Shown here piece by piece: positions 12,842 to 25,686 of a stretch of DNA of 64,000 nucleotides. This DNA comes from Lactifluus volemus (taxonomy: Eukaryota; Basidiomycota; Agaricomycetes; Russulales; Russulaceae): assembly GCA_022376515.1 (NCBI GenBank), contig WTXI01000006.1:1488001-1552000 (forward strand), written 5' to 3'. A model generated the notes under the pieces. It was not told the origin of the DNA and ran no database searches. It saw only the letters and a program-made list of their open reading frames with translations. A program made the translations under genes and the position numbers. How positions within the stretch are numbered: the stretch's first letter is position 1; each line of letters opens with the position of its first letter.

Positions 12842-13359
12842 ATGGTGAGCAGCGTTTTCTTTTCATCGTGCTTGCGAACCTGTACCTTTTCACACTCCCT
12901 TTATCTTCTCATGCATGACTTTTTGGTTTTCTGGGTGGATGGCGTAAATGTACTCCAGATGTATGGTCGTGCTAACTGCCTTATTCTCAGGCTAAAGCCA
13001 AAGCAGCACCAACATCATCTGGTGGAGGAAAAGCAGCAAAGAAGAAGAAGTGGTCAAAGGGAAAGGTTAAGGACAAGGCGCAGCACGCCGTCACCCTAGA
13101 CAAGACCACCTACGATCGTATCCTCAAGGAAGCTCCAACCTTCAGATTCATCTCCCAGAGCATCCTCATCGAGCGACTTAAGATCAATGGCAGCCTTGCT
13201 CGAATCGCAATCCGGCACTTGGAGAAAGAGGGGGCGATCAAGCGGATTGTCCACCATCATGGACAACTGGTTACAGTGCGTCTCGACCCTTGAACTTATG
13301 GGTAATCATATCTGATTGCGTGGTTTCTTCTAGCTCGCTCCACAACGAGCTCCGACTAA
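12842..13359 (+). CDS. RPS25: 40S ribosomal protein S25 (eS25)
   Basis: eS25 is a head protein of the small ribosomal subunit near the P/E sites, also needed for some IRES initiation. Exon 1 is only the ATG (12842-12844), followed by a 146-nt first intron (12845-12990), the longest in the gene block and usual for ribosomal protein genes. Exon 2 (12991-13275) gives the Lys-rich N-terminus (KKKKWSKGKVKDKAQHAV) and the conserved winged-helix (FISQSILIERLKINGSLA, AIRHLEKEGAIKRI). Intron 13276-13333 and exon 13334-13359 follow. As written the third exon is out of frame. One missing base near 13272 (GTTACA, probably a lost T) restores the conserved LVYTR ending and a 104-aa protein. Together with actin this is strong evidence for deletion errors in the assembly. 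Confidence 0.92.
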
Positions 13360-13731
13360 GACTCGTTTTCTTTAATCATGATATATGCATCATGCACAAG
13401 TCCCATGTATTCGCCTAGCCACTCAAAAAAAGAAGCTGAGCTGTGATTACGGCGCTCCCCTGTGTGACCCATTGTTGTTGAGGATCGGTGGTACTTTGAG
13501 GCTCGAACTATGGCAAATAACAGCTGAATGTAAGACAAGATTTGGAGAATAGTCCAAAATCTAATCACGCTTGTTGTGAGCCACGTATTGAGTAACCGCC
13601 CTTCACGTGATCTGGCCTGCCCTAAACAGGGACCACCGGGTCCGTCCATCCGCATTCCGGCGCGAGTCGCTCTCTCTTTGATTTGTGGCCATCACACCGT
13701 CTCGACTCTGTTATCTCCCGACTCAATCACG

Positions 13732-15281
<1,550 letters not shown>

Positions 15282-16548
15282 GCTCTTACCTTTGCTGTAG
15301 AAAGGTTATTCCGGTGTGAGGGCGGATGTTGGGTTGCGTTAATTTGAAATGCTTGCTTTCATTCCCCTTTGTCAGCTGAAAAATATCAAAAATGACCATT
15401 ATGCCTTTTTCCATCTCCATCGGCTGAACACTTTATCTCTGATCCAGCAGGACAACAATGTTGGTGTAAGCATGGCATCTTAGAAAAGTGTGCTGTAACA
15501 AAGAATGACATCATTTTCACTTCCCATGCTTTGGACAACCCTGAGTGTTATGGAAATGGGACTGTGACATGATGGAATGGGGGATAGAGGACAGGTGGAC
15601 AAGGAGAGTAAGACAGGCATGGAAGTGGCAGAGGATGTATCTAGACTGCTGATGTAATGAGGAAGTGATGTGTTACGATGACTTGAGTGGCAGCAGACAC
15701 CCCTCCAATGTGGTGATGACAGTAGAATCTGAGCCACACCACAGCATAAAAACACCAGAGTCTGGGACAATACACTGATAGCATTGAAATGACTAGTGAT
15801 GGATATGGGTAACCCTGGGGTATCTCAAGAGGTACCCATACCCAATACCCATACCCTGGGAAAACCTGTACCTGTGCCTGGGGTACAGGATTCCTGCAGG
15901 TTTAGCTCATCAGGAAATTTAAGTAAAACTTTTTTAACTATATAATGTTACTATGAAGTCAAAAAAGCTGAAGAGTGAAAAGGTCTTTAGCTAGACCCTT
16001 ATCTCAGGAAAGTCATGCTGTGAGTGCTTGGCTATAAGGCCAACAAAGTTGTGAAAGTTGTGAAAATGATGTAAAGTTTGTAAAAATGTCCAAAAGTATG
16101 AAAGTTACATTGTAACTAGGGGTGAACCTTTTAACTACATGACTAGTAGCATGTAGCACTGACCTCGGGAATTGATATGGGGAAGAACACATTTGATAGT
16201 GCACATGTGTACACACTAATCCAAGTCTTTAACAGGGCTACTGCTAAAATTCAGTGCCCTTCAACCAATATCTACCTGTGAAATGTCTGTGGCAATGCCT
16301 TTCACTTCCAACAGATCACAAGCCTGACTCTGGGTAAAGTTGCATGCCATATAGAATGCATCCCACTTGGTAAAGTTATCCACACTCTTGAGGTACTCCA
16401 TAAAGAGGGCTTTGTATTCTGTGTTAAATTGGCCAGGGTTGCTATATTCTCCCCCATCTTCGAAAGCCTGAAGAGCACATTCGAGCTATATGTATTGTTA
16501 GGAGGACAGAAATGGTGCAAAGAAGGAAAGCCTTATGGAGACAATGAT
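15282..16548. other. Actin 3' flank and first repeat-like sequence
   Basis: The first ~150 bp are actin 3' flank. From about 15.45 kb the sequence becomes CpG-poor. At 15795-15905 there is a degenerate relative of the B-family terminus (TAGTGATGGATATGGGTAACC) with repeated GGGTA/TACCC runs, and at 15906 CATCAGGAAA resembling the J/H termini. Apart from the minus-strand coding relic listed separately, no gene is seen. Confidence 0.4.
16255..16445 (-). pseudogene. Unrecognised coding relic (minus strand)
   Basis: The reverse complement has an uninterrupted frame of about 60 codons with natural amino-acid composition (EYKALFMEYLKSVDNF, then KWDAFYMACNFTQSQACDL). It ends at a stop shortly after DISQVDIG. 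It has the look of a worn retrotransposon gag or gene fragment but matches no family I can name. Upstream it fades into the hAT-like element at 16557. Confidence 0.3.
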
Positions 16549-16556
16549 GAGCACAA

Positions 16557-17964
16557 TCTAGACTGTCTGGGGGCTGGGCCGGCCCTTGTTGGCCCTAGGG
16601 CCGGGCCAGCAATTTGCTGGCCCTTGAGGGGCTGGGCCAGCACCAGGGTGGCCCTACCCTTATTTCCAGGGCCAGGGCCGGAGAGATTTACGACTGGCCC
16701 TTAGGGGTCGGCCCAGGGCTGACCCTGCTGGCCCTACCCATAGGGAGGCTGTGAGGGCGGGGCTGCAGGGTGGTGCTGCAATGGGGGCGTTGGGGCAGCG
16801 GCAGGGGTGGTGGGGCAGTGACGGTGGCGTCGGGGCAGCAGCAGCGACGGCAGGGGTGGCGGCGTCAGGGAAGCAAAAGCGATGGGGGGGACACAGTAGC
16901 GACGGCAAGGCAGTGGCGGTGGCATCGGGGCAGCAGCAATGATGGCAGGGCTACGGCATCAGGGTAGCAGTAGCGATGTCAGAGCGGTGTCAGAGGCGGT
17001 GGCGCCAGGGCAGGGGCGACAGCATCTGGATGGTGGCAGTGGGGTTGGGGTAGCAGTGGCCACAGCAGCGGTGGCGAGGGGAGATGGCAGGTGGCGCAGT
17101 GTGGGGAAACCCAGGCAAGACTTTGGGGAGACGTCACGCAAGTGTCCCAGTCGCAGGCGTCAAGCGTCGGACGGTCGCAAAAGCGATGTCCAAGCGATGG
17201 TGACGCCATCGAATGTCCATGTGTAATGCCCCTCAGTGCCAGCGGCTGGGGGATGAAAAGGGGAATGAAAGAAAAAAAAAAGATTAGTGTGAGAAGTCAA
17301 AGAAAAAGTTATGACGCACTGGCATGTACCATGCAATTAACAGACTGGTGGCGACAACATGGGGTGAGCGGTGGCGGCAACAAGGGTGAGCGGTAGCGGC
17401 AACAAGAGGACATGAGAGAGGCGAAGACAGAGGGCAGGAGATGGTGATGACAGAAAGGGCACGAGAGGGGCGATGGTGATGCGATGGCGATGACAGAAAG
17501 CAGGCAAGGACACTGAAAGGGACGCGGGAGGGGGTGTAAAAAGGCAAGTCGTGACTTGAAGTTCGAGTTGACTAAGAGACGTGGCAGGCGTACAGGCTGA
17601 GGCAGAACAATTGTTTAAGATAAGCTATGGGAAAATTTTTAGTCGAGCTTGTATGGTGTAATGGTAAACTGTCCAAGAGCCTTAGTTTTTGTATGCACTG
17701 GTCGAGAGTTTGAATCCCGGCTTGTACAATATTCAGAAAGTAGCTGTGAGTTAATTATGCAAGCAAGTGTGAGAAACTTTTACTGAAATTAATTAATTGA
17801 CTGATTATTTTTTTTAAGGGGTGGGGCCGGGTCGGGCCAGGGCCAGCTAATGCTGGCCCTCCAGGGGCCAGGGCCAACTGCAGGGTGGACCGGCCCTGAG
17901 GGCCAGGGCCAGGGCCGGGAAAAATGGGGGTGGCCCTGGCCTGGCCCGGCCCCCAGACAGTCTA
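16557..17964 (+). mobile_element. hAT-like non-autonomous TIR element, copy A1
   Basis: A 1408-bp element is bounded by a perfect 8-bp TSD (GCACAATC, 16549-16556 and 17965-17972). Its terminal inverted repeats start TAGACTGTCTGGGGGC on both ends (16 bp perfect, then GC-rich imperfect). Eight-bp duplications are characteristic of hAT transposition. There is no transposase. The left half is a GC-rich imperfect GGC/CAGCGG array. The right part has a purine-rich tract and a tRNA-like module. Open frames in it are low-complexity and not taken as genes. A second copy lies at 40173-41564 in the opposite orientation. Confidence 0.85.
17645..17728 (+). other. tRNA-like Pol III promoter module in element A1
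   Basis: An A box (TGGTGTAATGG at 17655-17665, a perfect match to TRGYNNARNGG) is followed 45-50 bp later by a B-box-like AGTTTGAATCC at 17708-17718. Spacing and the flanking order resemble a tRNA gene, but the ends do not pair into an acceptor stem, so it is not a functional tRNA. It is conserved in the second copy of the element, suggesting a kept transcription signal or an old tRNA-derived segment. Confidence 0.6.
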
Positions 17965-18024
17965 GCACAATCAGCCCACATGGGTGGCCATAGTGAATGA
18001 GTGAGGTAGTCATGTACTTGAGGT

Positions 18025-19297
18025 TAGTGATCAACAGGGGTATCTCAAACCCCTGGGGTTTAAGGGTAGGGTAACTGTGGGGTAAGGGTAAGGGTATGTC
18101 TTCACATACCCCAACAGACCCCCAGACCCCAGAGGTACCCCAGATGCCATGGCAGGTGGAGACAATAGGGGAGTAACAGAGAAGATGTCTGAGATGTAGT
18201 GAGGCAGTGATGGCAGCAGAAAGTAAAAGAGGGGAGGCTACAGGGGGGGAAGTGTTGGTAGGGGCCCAGGCATACTTAGAGAAGCAATTAGAGGAGCAGG
18301 GGGGGAGGTGGTGGTGGAAATGGACACTGTGATGAGGTGCAGTGGTGTGCATATGACAGGGATGCTGTGGCAAGGCACAGTGGCATGTGCACAGCAAGAA
18401 GGTAAGATGAATAACAGGGTGGCAGAGATGGCAGGAGTGGACACTATAGCAATGTGCAGTAGTGTGTGCATGGAAGGGAGATAAGGGGAACAGCAGGAGG
18501 GCAGAGGTGGCTGGAGTAGATGTTGTGGCAAGGTGCAGTGATGTGCACAGCAAGGAAGGGGCCAGAGGAGCAGGGGGAGAAGGAGGAAGCGGAAATGGAC
18601 ACTTTGATGAGATGTAGTGGTGTGTGTGCAGAAGAGAGGCAAGAGAGACAACAGGAGAGTGAATGAGGCAGAAATGGATGTTGTAGAGAAGCACAGCAGT
18701 GTGTGCATGGCAGGGAAGTGAGAGGAGCAATAGGATAACAGATGAGGTGGGGTTAGACTATATGGTGAGACACAGTGGCACACATGCAGCAGGGAGGAAA
18801 TAAGAGAAGCAGGGAGAGAGGCAGAGGCAGAAATGGACACTGTGATGAGGTGCAGCAGCATGCATGCAGAAGGTAGGTGAGAGGAACAACAAGAGGGTAG
18901 AGGAGGTGAGAATGGATGTTTTAGCAAAGCGCAGAAGTGTGTGCATAGCAGGAAAGTGAGAGGAGCAGCAGGATAACAGATAAGGCAGGGTTGGACAATA
19001 TGGAAAGGTGCAGTGGCACACATGCAGCAGGGAGACAATAATGGAAGCAAGGAGGCAGGTAGAGGTGGGTGGAAATGGATGCTTTAATTAGGTACAGTGG
19101 GGTGGCAGTAGCAGCAGCAGTAGGTGGAGACAATGGCACACACTTACCTTATAGGAGGCATGACCCCAACCCTAACCTCCAGGTACCCCTGCCTGTACCT
19201 CACAAAAACCCCAACCCCAGCCTTGGGGTAAGGGTTTGCTGGGGTAAGGGTAAGGGTACCAATAAAAATACCCCAGGGTTACCCTTGTTGATCACTA
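18025..19297 (+). mobile_element. B-family TIR element (8-bp TSD), copy B1
   Basis: This 1273-bp element has ends TAGTGATCAACAGGGGTA and its inverted partner (TAGTGATCAACAAGGGTA read inward), and a perfect 8-bp TSD CTTGAGGT (18017-18024 and 19298-19305), again hAT-like. Subterminal runs of GGGTAA/TACCCC occur at both ends. The inside is a long imperfect tandem array (units about 150-160 bp, GGTGCAGTGG...GCAGAAATGGA type). Long Leu/Ser/His-rich minus-strand ORFs over it are by-products of that array. Copies: 47950-49620 and 60368-61815. Confidence 0.8.
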
Positions 19298-19468
19298 CTT
19301 GAGGTATGGCTTGGCTAGGCTGGTGACAAAGGGTGTCATAAATAACCTATCAGGAAAACCCTATATGGTAAATTTAACCATATGGTGTAGCATTATGCTT
19401 CAAATAGCATAAATTGATGGATGAAACAGATGAACAGTCTGGAACACAATTTACTGGAATGAATGAGC

Positions 19469-20004
19469 TAGAGTAGAAATTGAAGGCCCGAGGGCAAATA
19501 TGAACAAAAATGAGCAGAGGGAAGTCAAAAACACAAGAAGTCGTGTGGCACAAGGAGAAGGAAACAAAAATGGGGCAAAATCAATGCCCATACAACTGGA
19601 TTCATCGCAGCTATATACCTGTCCATAGTGGCTACTCATTTAGCTACTAATTGCTGTAATATAGTGCGATATGAAGAAAAATGAGTCTGAAAATTGGAAG
19701 GGGTCACAAGCGGCACACTTGACCCTCAAGTGCGACTGCACCCTCCTGAAACGTGTAAGGGGCCTCGAAAAATACACTAGAACTAATAAAAAAGATAGTG
19801 AGTCATTTAGAAGCAGAAATGGTATAGTAAAATGGGCTGGATGTCCACCCCCAATGGGGAGCAAACACGATCCATCCCAGATCACCCTCAGGCTGCCAGC
19901 TGCAATGGCACTGCCTTCCTCAGGCTCCTCTGGCCTTCTATGGCCAAATCTTCTTCCCCCTTAGCATCCAATATCTCCTCCCAAATCAGCAATATACTCC
20001 AACA
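19469..20004 (-). repeat. 3' LTR of Copia-2
   Basis: This 536-bp repeat is homologous to 34927-34943 joined to 37186-37692 (about 524 bp without the insertion). The TSD TGAGC adjoins at 19464-19468. The polypurine tract lies just inside at 20005-20015. Confidence 0.8.
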
Positions 20005-21437
20005 CTCCCCACAAGCATGACTGTCGAGTCTTGCAGTCCGAGCCCAGCAATGTGCCTGGCGACCTTCCACACCAGTAACGCCTTCGTAAGGATGTCGGCA
20101 GTCATGTTCTCAGTAGGACAGTAACTGATAGCCATCTCCCCCATGTTGATAACTTGATGAATAAAATGATAATGAATATCAATGTGCTTTGTGTGTGTGC
20201 AGTAGTTATTATCGATCACAATCTTGATTGCCGCCTGGTTATCGCATGTAGCATAGTTGGATCAGATGAAATAGGAAATAACTCTTCTATTATGTGGTGA
20301 AGCCATACTGCTTCCTTGGCAGTGTGTGTTGCTGCAACATATTCAGCTTCTGCAGTAGATAGAGTCACAAGCTCTTGCTTTCGTGATCTCCAGGAGACTG
20401 CAGCTCCATCCAACATAAAAGTGTAACCCAAGATTGCATGCTAGTGTGGCTGCAAGACTCCATCAGCATCCATGTACCCTCAGAGATCATAATGATCAGT
20501 GCTGAAAGTCAGTTGGAGATCCCTGGTGCCTGAGAGATAACAAAAGACTCTCTTGACGGCATCCCAGTGATGCTCCCCTGGATTCTCCAGAAACTGTGAC
20601 AGGGTCAACACTGTAAAGAGATGTCAGGACGGGTGGCCACTGCTGCGTACATAAGGCTCCCAATCACCTTGCAATATGGGACCTTTTTCATGCAATCAGC
20701 ATGTGTTGGGTTGGATTGGCAGTCATCCTTCGAATAGATTGCATTGGGTATCATAGGTGTCTGCTGTGGCTTGGCATCAGTAAGGCCAAAGCAAGCAAGG
20801 ATAGTGTTGATATAGGAGGTTTGTGACAATGCGATCGTGCGCTCAACCCTGTCGCATGTGATCTTGATCCTGAGGAGCCAATGGATCGGCCCCAGATCTG
20901 TCAGAGTATAATGTACATTCAGCTTCTTCTTGTACTCTGCGATTAGCTCAGCAGAGATGCCTGTAATAATGCAGTCATCTACATAGATTGTGAGAATGAT
21001 GGTGGTGTCGTCCTCCTGGAAACGAAAAATGCCAGGGTCTGCCTGCGTGATATGGAGACTGAAGTCAGCAAGGGTGCGCGTGAGGGTGTCATACCACTTC
21101 CTGCTGGCCTGCTTCAGCCCATAAAGGGACTTCTGCAGCTGCTTCACGCTGCTGGTGCCCTGCTTGTAACCCAGTGGCTCAGCCATAAAATCTTCTCTCC
21201 CTCACTGAGCTCCCCATTGAGATAAGCCCCATTGAAGTTGAAGAAGTCAATCTCCCAGTTGTTGCGTGCAGCCATTGTAAGAATGAGTCGGATGCTGGCT
21301 AGCTTGGCAACAGGGGAGAAAGTGTCAAAATAGTCCACTCCATAAACCTGTGTGAAGCCGTGTGCCACAAGTCAAGCTTTGTATTTGTCGATGCTCCTGT
21401 TGGCCTTGCACTTCACATGAAATACCCACTTGCTGCC
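20005..21437 (-). pseudogene. Copia-2 reverse transcriptase / RNase H remnant
   Basis: Minus-strand fragments in order: GSKWVFHVKC and GFTQVYGVDYFDTFSPVAK (RT start), a broken LNGEL step, KSLYGLKQASRKWYDTL, the catalytic YVDDCII box, then LMYAAVATRPDIS, and RNase H pieces (MLDGAAVSWRSRKQELVTLST, AEAEYVA, KHIDIHYHFI, ADILTKAL). There are several stops and frame changes between them. It continues the RT start at 25687-26499 across the mariner-like insertion; the joint reads VV|GSKWVF once the insertion and TA duplication are removed. Confidence 0.85.
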
Positions 21438-21948
21438 TAAGGTAGAAATCATCAGGATGCAGCACAGGTGATGTAAGCAACAAACCCTAGCTAACCCAAT
21501 ATTGGGGCTCATAAATACTTTGTTAACTCCTCATGCAAAAATGCATCAGGAGAACTTTCTACACCCAATAATAAAAGGTTACCTAGATAGCTCTGTATGA
21601 TGGGTCCAAACTTTTTAAAATTCTCTGATTTGAATGAGCCTTAGCCTTTTTTATTTTATTTATTTTAAATGCAATATCTTACTTCCTAGACTCAGAAAAT
21701 GTAAAGTTGGAAAAAAATAGACACTTTTTGACACACACGTGACTGCTTAGTAATCATCATGTGACCTCAACCAAATGCGTGGACATCCCAATAGGAAGTT
21801 AAGAAGATCCCAAGAAATGCCTAGAAAGAGCCATGCAAGGCAAGCATGGGCATAAAATGCTGAAAAAGTACTTCTGAGATGTTCAGTAGTGTTAATGAAG
21901 TGAACCAAGGTATGGGTTTCCACTAAAATCATCACTAACTCTACTTAT

Positions 21949-23129
21949 TTGGTTTACAGCTGTGGGGACACCAGTTGGAGTTCCTTCCCGGAGACCCCAA
22001 GTGCAGATCTTGATAACCTAGATTATATCTGCATAAGAGATGATGATGGCAGTTTATCCAGTGACTCTGATGAGGTTGTTGAAGAGTCTGCACTGGAGCA
22101 CTTCAGTGCAATCCTCAAGAAAGCACAGCAGCTGCTGTGCAGGCTCAAAGGAACAGAAGAACAGCAGAAAAGCGACCAAGAACGGCCCCAGAAAGTCAAG
22201 GAGCACACTCTACAGACAGAAGAGGGCCAGACTGGAGTCCATAGAGAAAGGCCACCTCCCTTTGCCAACTTTTTGATGCTGATAGAGAAGAAAAAACAGC
22301 AGGCCAGAAGCAACCAGGAGTCATCTCCGAGCAGATGCCATGGGTGCAGGCATGGCACCCTAGCACCATCGAGGAGTGCGATGGGGAGTTGCAAAGTGGC
22401 AGCGCAAGTGGTTGGGAAACAAGCCTCGGACCAAAGTGCGACATCCCCTGCATCACAGAAGAGGTGGAGAGCAAGGGAGAGTCACCAAGTGATGGTGCAA
22501 GTGGCCAGGACACATACTCAAGACCTGTGCGCAGCATGCACAATGTCGCAGAAGAAGAAGAGGAGAGTGAGGAGGAGTCCCCAAGCGATGGTGCAAAAGG
22601 CCAGGACACCTGACCAAGGCCCACGCACAGCATACCAAGCATCACAGAAGAGAAGGAGGAGAAGCCAGGCGATGGCACAAACAGCCAGGACACACCCCCA
22701 AGACACACACACAGCATACCCAGCATCGCAGAAGAGGAGGAAAGCGAAGAGGAGTTGCCAGGTGATGGCACAAATGGCCAGGACATACCCCCAAGACACA
22801 CACACAGCATACCCACCATCCTCGAGGAGGAGGAGAGTGAGGGGGAGCTGCCAAGTGGACTGGCAGGTAGCCACTGGCAGGACACATGTCCAAGCCACAC
22901 ACGCGACATTCCCAGAGTCACTGAGCAGGAAGTCGAGGATAAATACAAGGACGAGAAGGACAAGGAGATGCCAAGCACGGGTGAAGGCATGGGTCAACAG
23001 AGCGATGATGAAGGTGCAGTGGATTCACCCAGACCCGCCCAATGCCTGCTGCAGGACCTTTGCCGCAGCATTATCCCAGCAGATCCAACTTTGCCAACTC
23101 TTGCAGACCACACATTGGATCTGATATGA
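21949..23129 (+). pseudogene. Acidic tandem-repeat protein of the DDE element
   Basis: The N-terminal part (LDNLDYICIRDDDGSLSSDSDEVVEESALEHFSAILKKAQQLL) is open from 21949. From about 22430 to 22920 the DNA is an imperfect tandem array with a period near 72 bp. In the frame open at the end (22755-23129) each unit reads as HTHSIPSI.EEEESE.ELP.DGTNGQD, an acidic 24-residue repeat ending with TLPTLADHTLDLI. The first half of the array is open in other frames, so a coding array has been frame-broken. A role as the N-terminal region of the transposase or an accessory protein is inference. Confidence 0.5.
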
Positions 23130-23306
23130 GATCATATAACTCTGGCTGCCACATGTGAACAGCTGATTGGGAACTTGAAGTTGGAGAAAATGAGGACTGA
23201 CCTTGTCCTGCATAGCTATGTGATGGCTATGGTGGGGCTCCTCAACATCTTCTTGGATGACAGACTGAATTTCTCTTGAAGACAGTCTTCAGGGATTGTC
23301 ACAGCA

Positions 23307-25436
23307 TTGGAGGGAAAAGGTGTGGCCCGTGTGCGGAGAATTCGGGAGTGGACCCTCAATTTTCTCCGATCAGGCCAGCTGCCACTCCATCGCCATGGTG
23401 AGAAACGATGGACCGTCTTGGAAGATGAAGATGTTGCCCAGGAGATTCAGTTGAGGCTGGCTGAACTGAACAAAGGGGGACTTATCAAAGCCAGTGATGT
23501 TGTCGACGCAGTTGCAAGCCAAAAATTGCAGGATCTATTTGATTGGATCAGTATATCTAAGCTCTTGATCTCTGAAAGCACTGCTTGCAGGTGGCTCGAT
23601 AAATTAAAATGGTGGTATGGCAAACAACTGAGTGGCATGTACACTGATAGCCATGAATGTGAGGATGTCATTGAATATAGGCGTGCCTTCGTCAAGTACT
23701 GGGTGGATTACGAACGACGCTTTCATCTCAATGACGAGGGGAATCCTCTTCCCCTTCCAATCAGACTGCCCACTCAGGATCCGGACTCGCCTCAGCCCAC
23801 ACACCTTATTCTTGTCACTCATGACGAGTCGACATTCTTCCAGAATGACCAGAGGAAAACCTACTGGGGACATGCAAGCACAAGTGGGGCTCTAAGGCCC
23901 AAGAGTGAGGGTTACTCCCTCATGGTGTCAGACTTCTTAACTGCAGAATGGGGCCCACTTCATGATAAAACTAGGTTCGTCCCTTTACTGCTTTTCCTGT
24001 CCATGATTAATATTTTTTTGTAGTAATGCGTGCATTCTCTTCAAACCAGGAAAGCAGCATGAGGGGTGGTTCAATTCAGACCACCTTCTCTCTCAAGTCC
24101 AGCGTGCTATTGACATCTTCGAATGCAAGACAAACAGAAGGGCCCAAGGTTTATTTTTATTTGATAATGCTTCATCTCATCAGAAGCGGGCCTCAGACGC
24201 ATTATCAGCACAGCTGATGGTTAAATGTGCACCCCCCCCCCCCCCATCATACATCTTTGTGTGCACGACTCATCATTTCTCTAGCTGTTATGGACTGACA
24301 CATGTTTGCTGACTCATTTCTGCTGACTCCCTTGCTTATATGAATGGACTGCCGATCACTTTGATTCAGATCGCTTACTTATTCTCTCACGATACAGCCT
24401 TGCACAGCACCGTACAGCCGCAAGTAACAGCCACATGCACAGGATGACTTGCTGATTCCTGAAACATGTTTCAAGCCCTGAAAGCTGTACGAAGGTCACA
24501 GCCCCTATGGCTGTGTACATAGCCTCGTCTTCTTATATATAAACCCTGTACTTTCTACCCTAGAGACCTTAAGTCTCAGTTTTGTTTCGCAATCCAAGTC
24601 TTCTATCTATTAGAACCTTGCTTGCCTAGAAGCATCAGACCTGAGAGAACCCTCTTGACATCACACTCTTCGACTTCTTGACACTTTGGTCTTATCCCTA
24701 AGCCCAAAGCCCTTGACCTCTGAAACGCTCTTGACTTAGTCGTTTACTAAGTCTCGTCCTTTACCGAACCCTTGACCTTGACTTGCACGTCTTGCAAGTC
24801 TCGCTCTTAACTTCACGAACGATCGTACACTTCGTACAAAGGTCCCACTTGGAACCTTAACACTAGCACCCAAAAATGGCTGGACCCATAAAAAAGGTGG
24901 ACCACAAATGCGCCCTGGCATGATGTTCAACGGCGTCATGTAATCATTTTACTTTCCAGATGACCACCCCACCATGCCTAGGTGGTTCAAAGGCATGGAA
25001 GAAATCATCCGTGAACATGGCCTCTGGCCTTCTGGGGGGCTCCTTGCGCAATGTCAAACTGGATGCGCCCCTGATCAGTTGGACTGCTGCTGTCATTGGC
25101 TGCTGTTCATGCAGCCTGATTTCATTGCTCAAAAATCAATGCTCCAGGAACTGATCGAGTCGCGCGGCCACATATGTGATTACTATCCGAAATATCACTG
25201 CGAATTGAACTTTATTGAGCAGTTTTGGGGAGCTGCAAACTACGCACCAAACATCCATGAAATGGAGCGCCGTGTTGTTTAGTGTCTTGACTCTGTGCCT
25301 TTGGCACAGATCCGACAGTGAGTCCTTCATTTTCTTACATTCTCCATTCTTCTAAGCACCTCATAGCTATGCAAATCGGTCCACACAATTTATCACAGCT
25401 TACAGAGAAGAACTTTCTAGTTCACAAGCAGCTTAG
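23307..25436 (+). pseudogene. DDE superfamily transposase, interrupted
   Basis: The coding stretch begins about 23307 (EGKGVARVRRIREWTLNFL), then an HTH-like region (DVVDAVASQKLQDLF) and the catalytic domain: first Asp in LVTHDESTFFQND (about 23818), second Asp in LFLFDNASSHQK (about 24165), Glu in CELNFIEQFWG (about 25210). A canonical intron lies near 23975-24046. The gene is cut by solo LTR D1 at 24286-24862, next to a 14-C tract. In-frame stops occur near 25279 and 25430, after ANRSTQFITAYREEL. The motif set is that of the DDE endonucleases common in agaricomycete genomes. Confidence 0.75.
24286..24862 (+). repeat. Solo LTR, family D, copy D1
   Basis: This 577-bp sequence starts TGTTATGG and ends CCTTAACA, flanked by a perfect 5-bp TSD CTAGC (24281-24285, 24863-24867). 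Inside is a TATA-like TATATATAAACCC (about 24532). TG...CA termini with 5-bp duplication indicate an LTR left by LTR-LTR recombination. The inverted copy is D2 at 42887-43471. Confidence 0.85.
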
Positions 25437-25686
25437 GCCAATAAGAAGTATCACGGACATCACACACTGCCTCCTGAGATGGTAGCCATGCTCAAGGGGA
25501 ATGCCATAGTATAATTTATAGTACTGTGTATTTTTTTTTACTTCTAAAAGTGTGCGCGTTGCATTTCTTTGACATGAAAACCGGATCCCTCTCTCTCTGA
25601 CACAGTCACGTGACTTAACCCTAGGGTTTATATTAGGGTTTAAGGGCTTACATAACACGTGCTACATCCTGATGATTTCTACCTTA

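Larger units (their letters stand above)
21440..25684 (+). mobile_element. Tc1/mariner-like (TA-target) DDE element
   Basis: This 4245-bp element is inserted in the Copia-2 RT gene. TIRs begin AGGTAGAAATCATCAGG at both ends and continue imperfectly for about 45 bp. The flanking dinucleotide TA is duplicated (21438-21439, 25685-25686). It carries an acidic repeat-rich ORF, then a DDE transposase gene, which is cut by solo LTR D1 (24286-24862). TA duplication and the D...D...E fold place it in the IS630/Tc1/mariner superfamily. Confidence 0.8.

Noticed and set aside
16660..17226. Several 60-100 codon Ala/Gly/Pro-rich ORFs on both strands
   Set aside because: Products of the GC-rich imperfect repeat in element A1.
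17645..17728. A functional tRNA gene
   Set aside because: A- and B-box-like motifs are present, but the ends cannot form an acceptor stem and the anticodon arm is not convincing.
18060..18105. Interstitial telomeric repeat
   Set aside because: The runs are GGGTAAGGGTAAGGGTA, not the TTAGGG unit, and occur at both ends of every B copy as a subterminal feature.
17789..19050. Long Leu/Ser/His/Cys-rich ORFs (270-313 codons) on the minus strand
   Set aside because: They follow the tandem array of TIR element B1 and run across element ends; low-complexity composition, no start context, introns or domains.
22430..22920. CRISPR-like regular repeats
   Set aside because: Units are imperfect, about 72 bp with no unique spacers, and read as acidic protein repeats inside a eukaryotic transposon.
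24231..24244. Poly-Pro coding run in the transposase (14 C)
   Set aside because: The homopolymer lies beside the LTR insertion and an expected intron; length is unreliable and not evidence for a Pro-rich domain.
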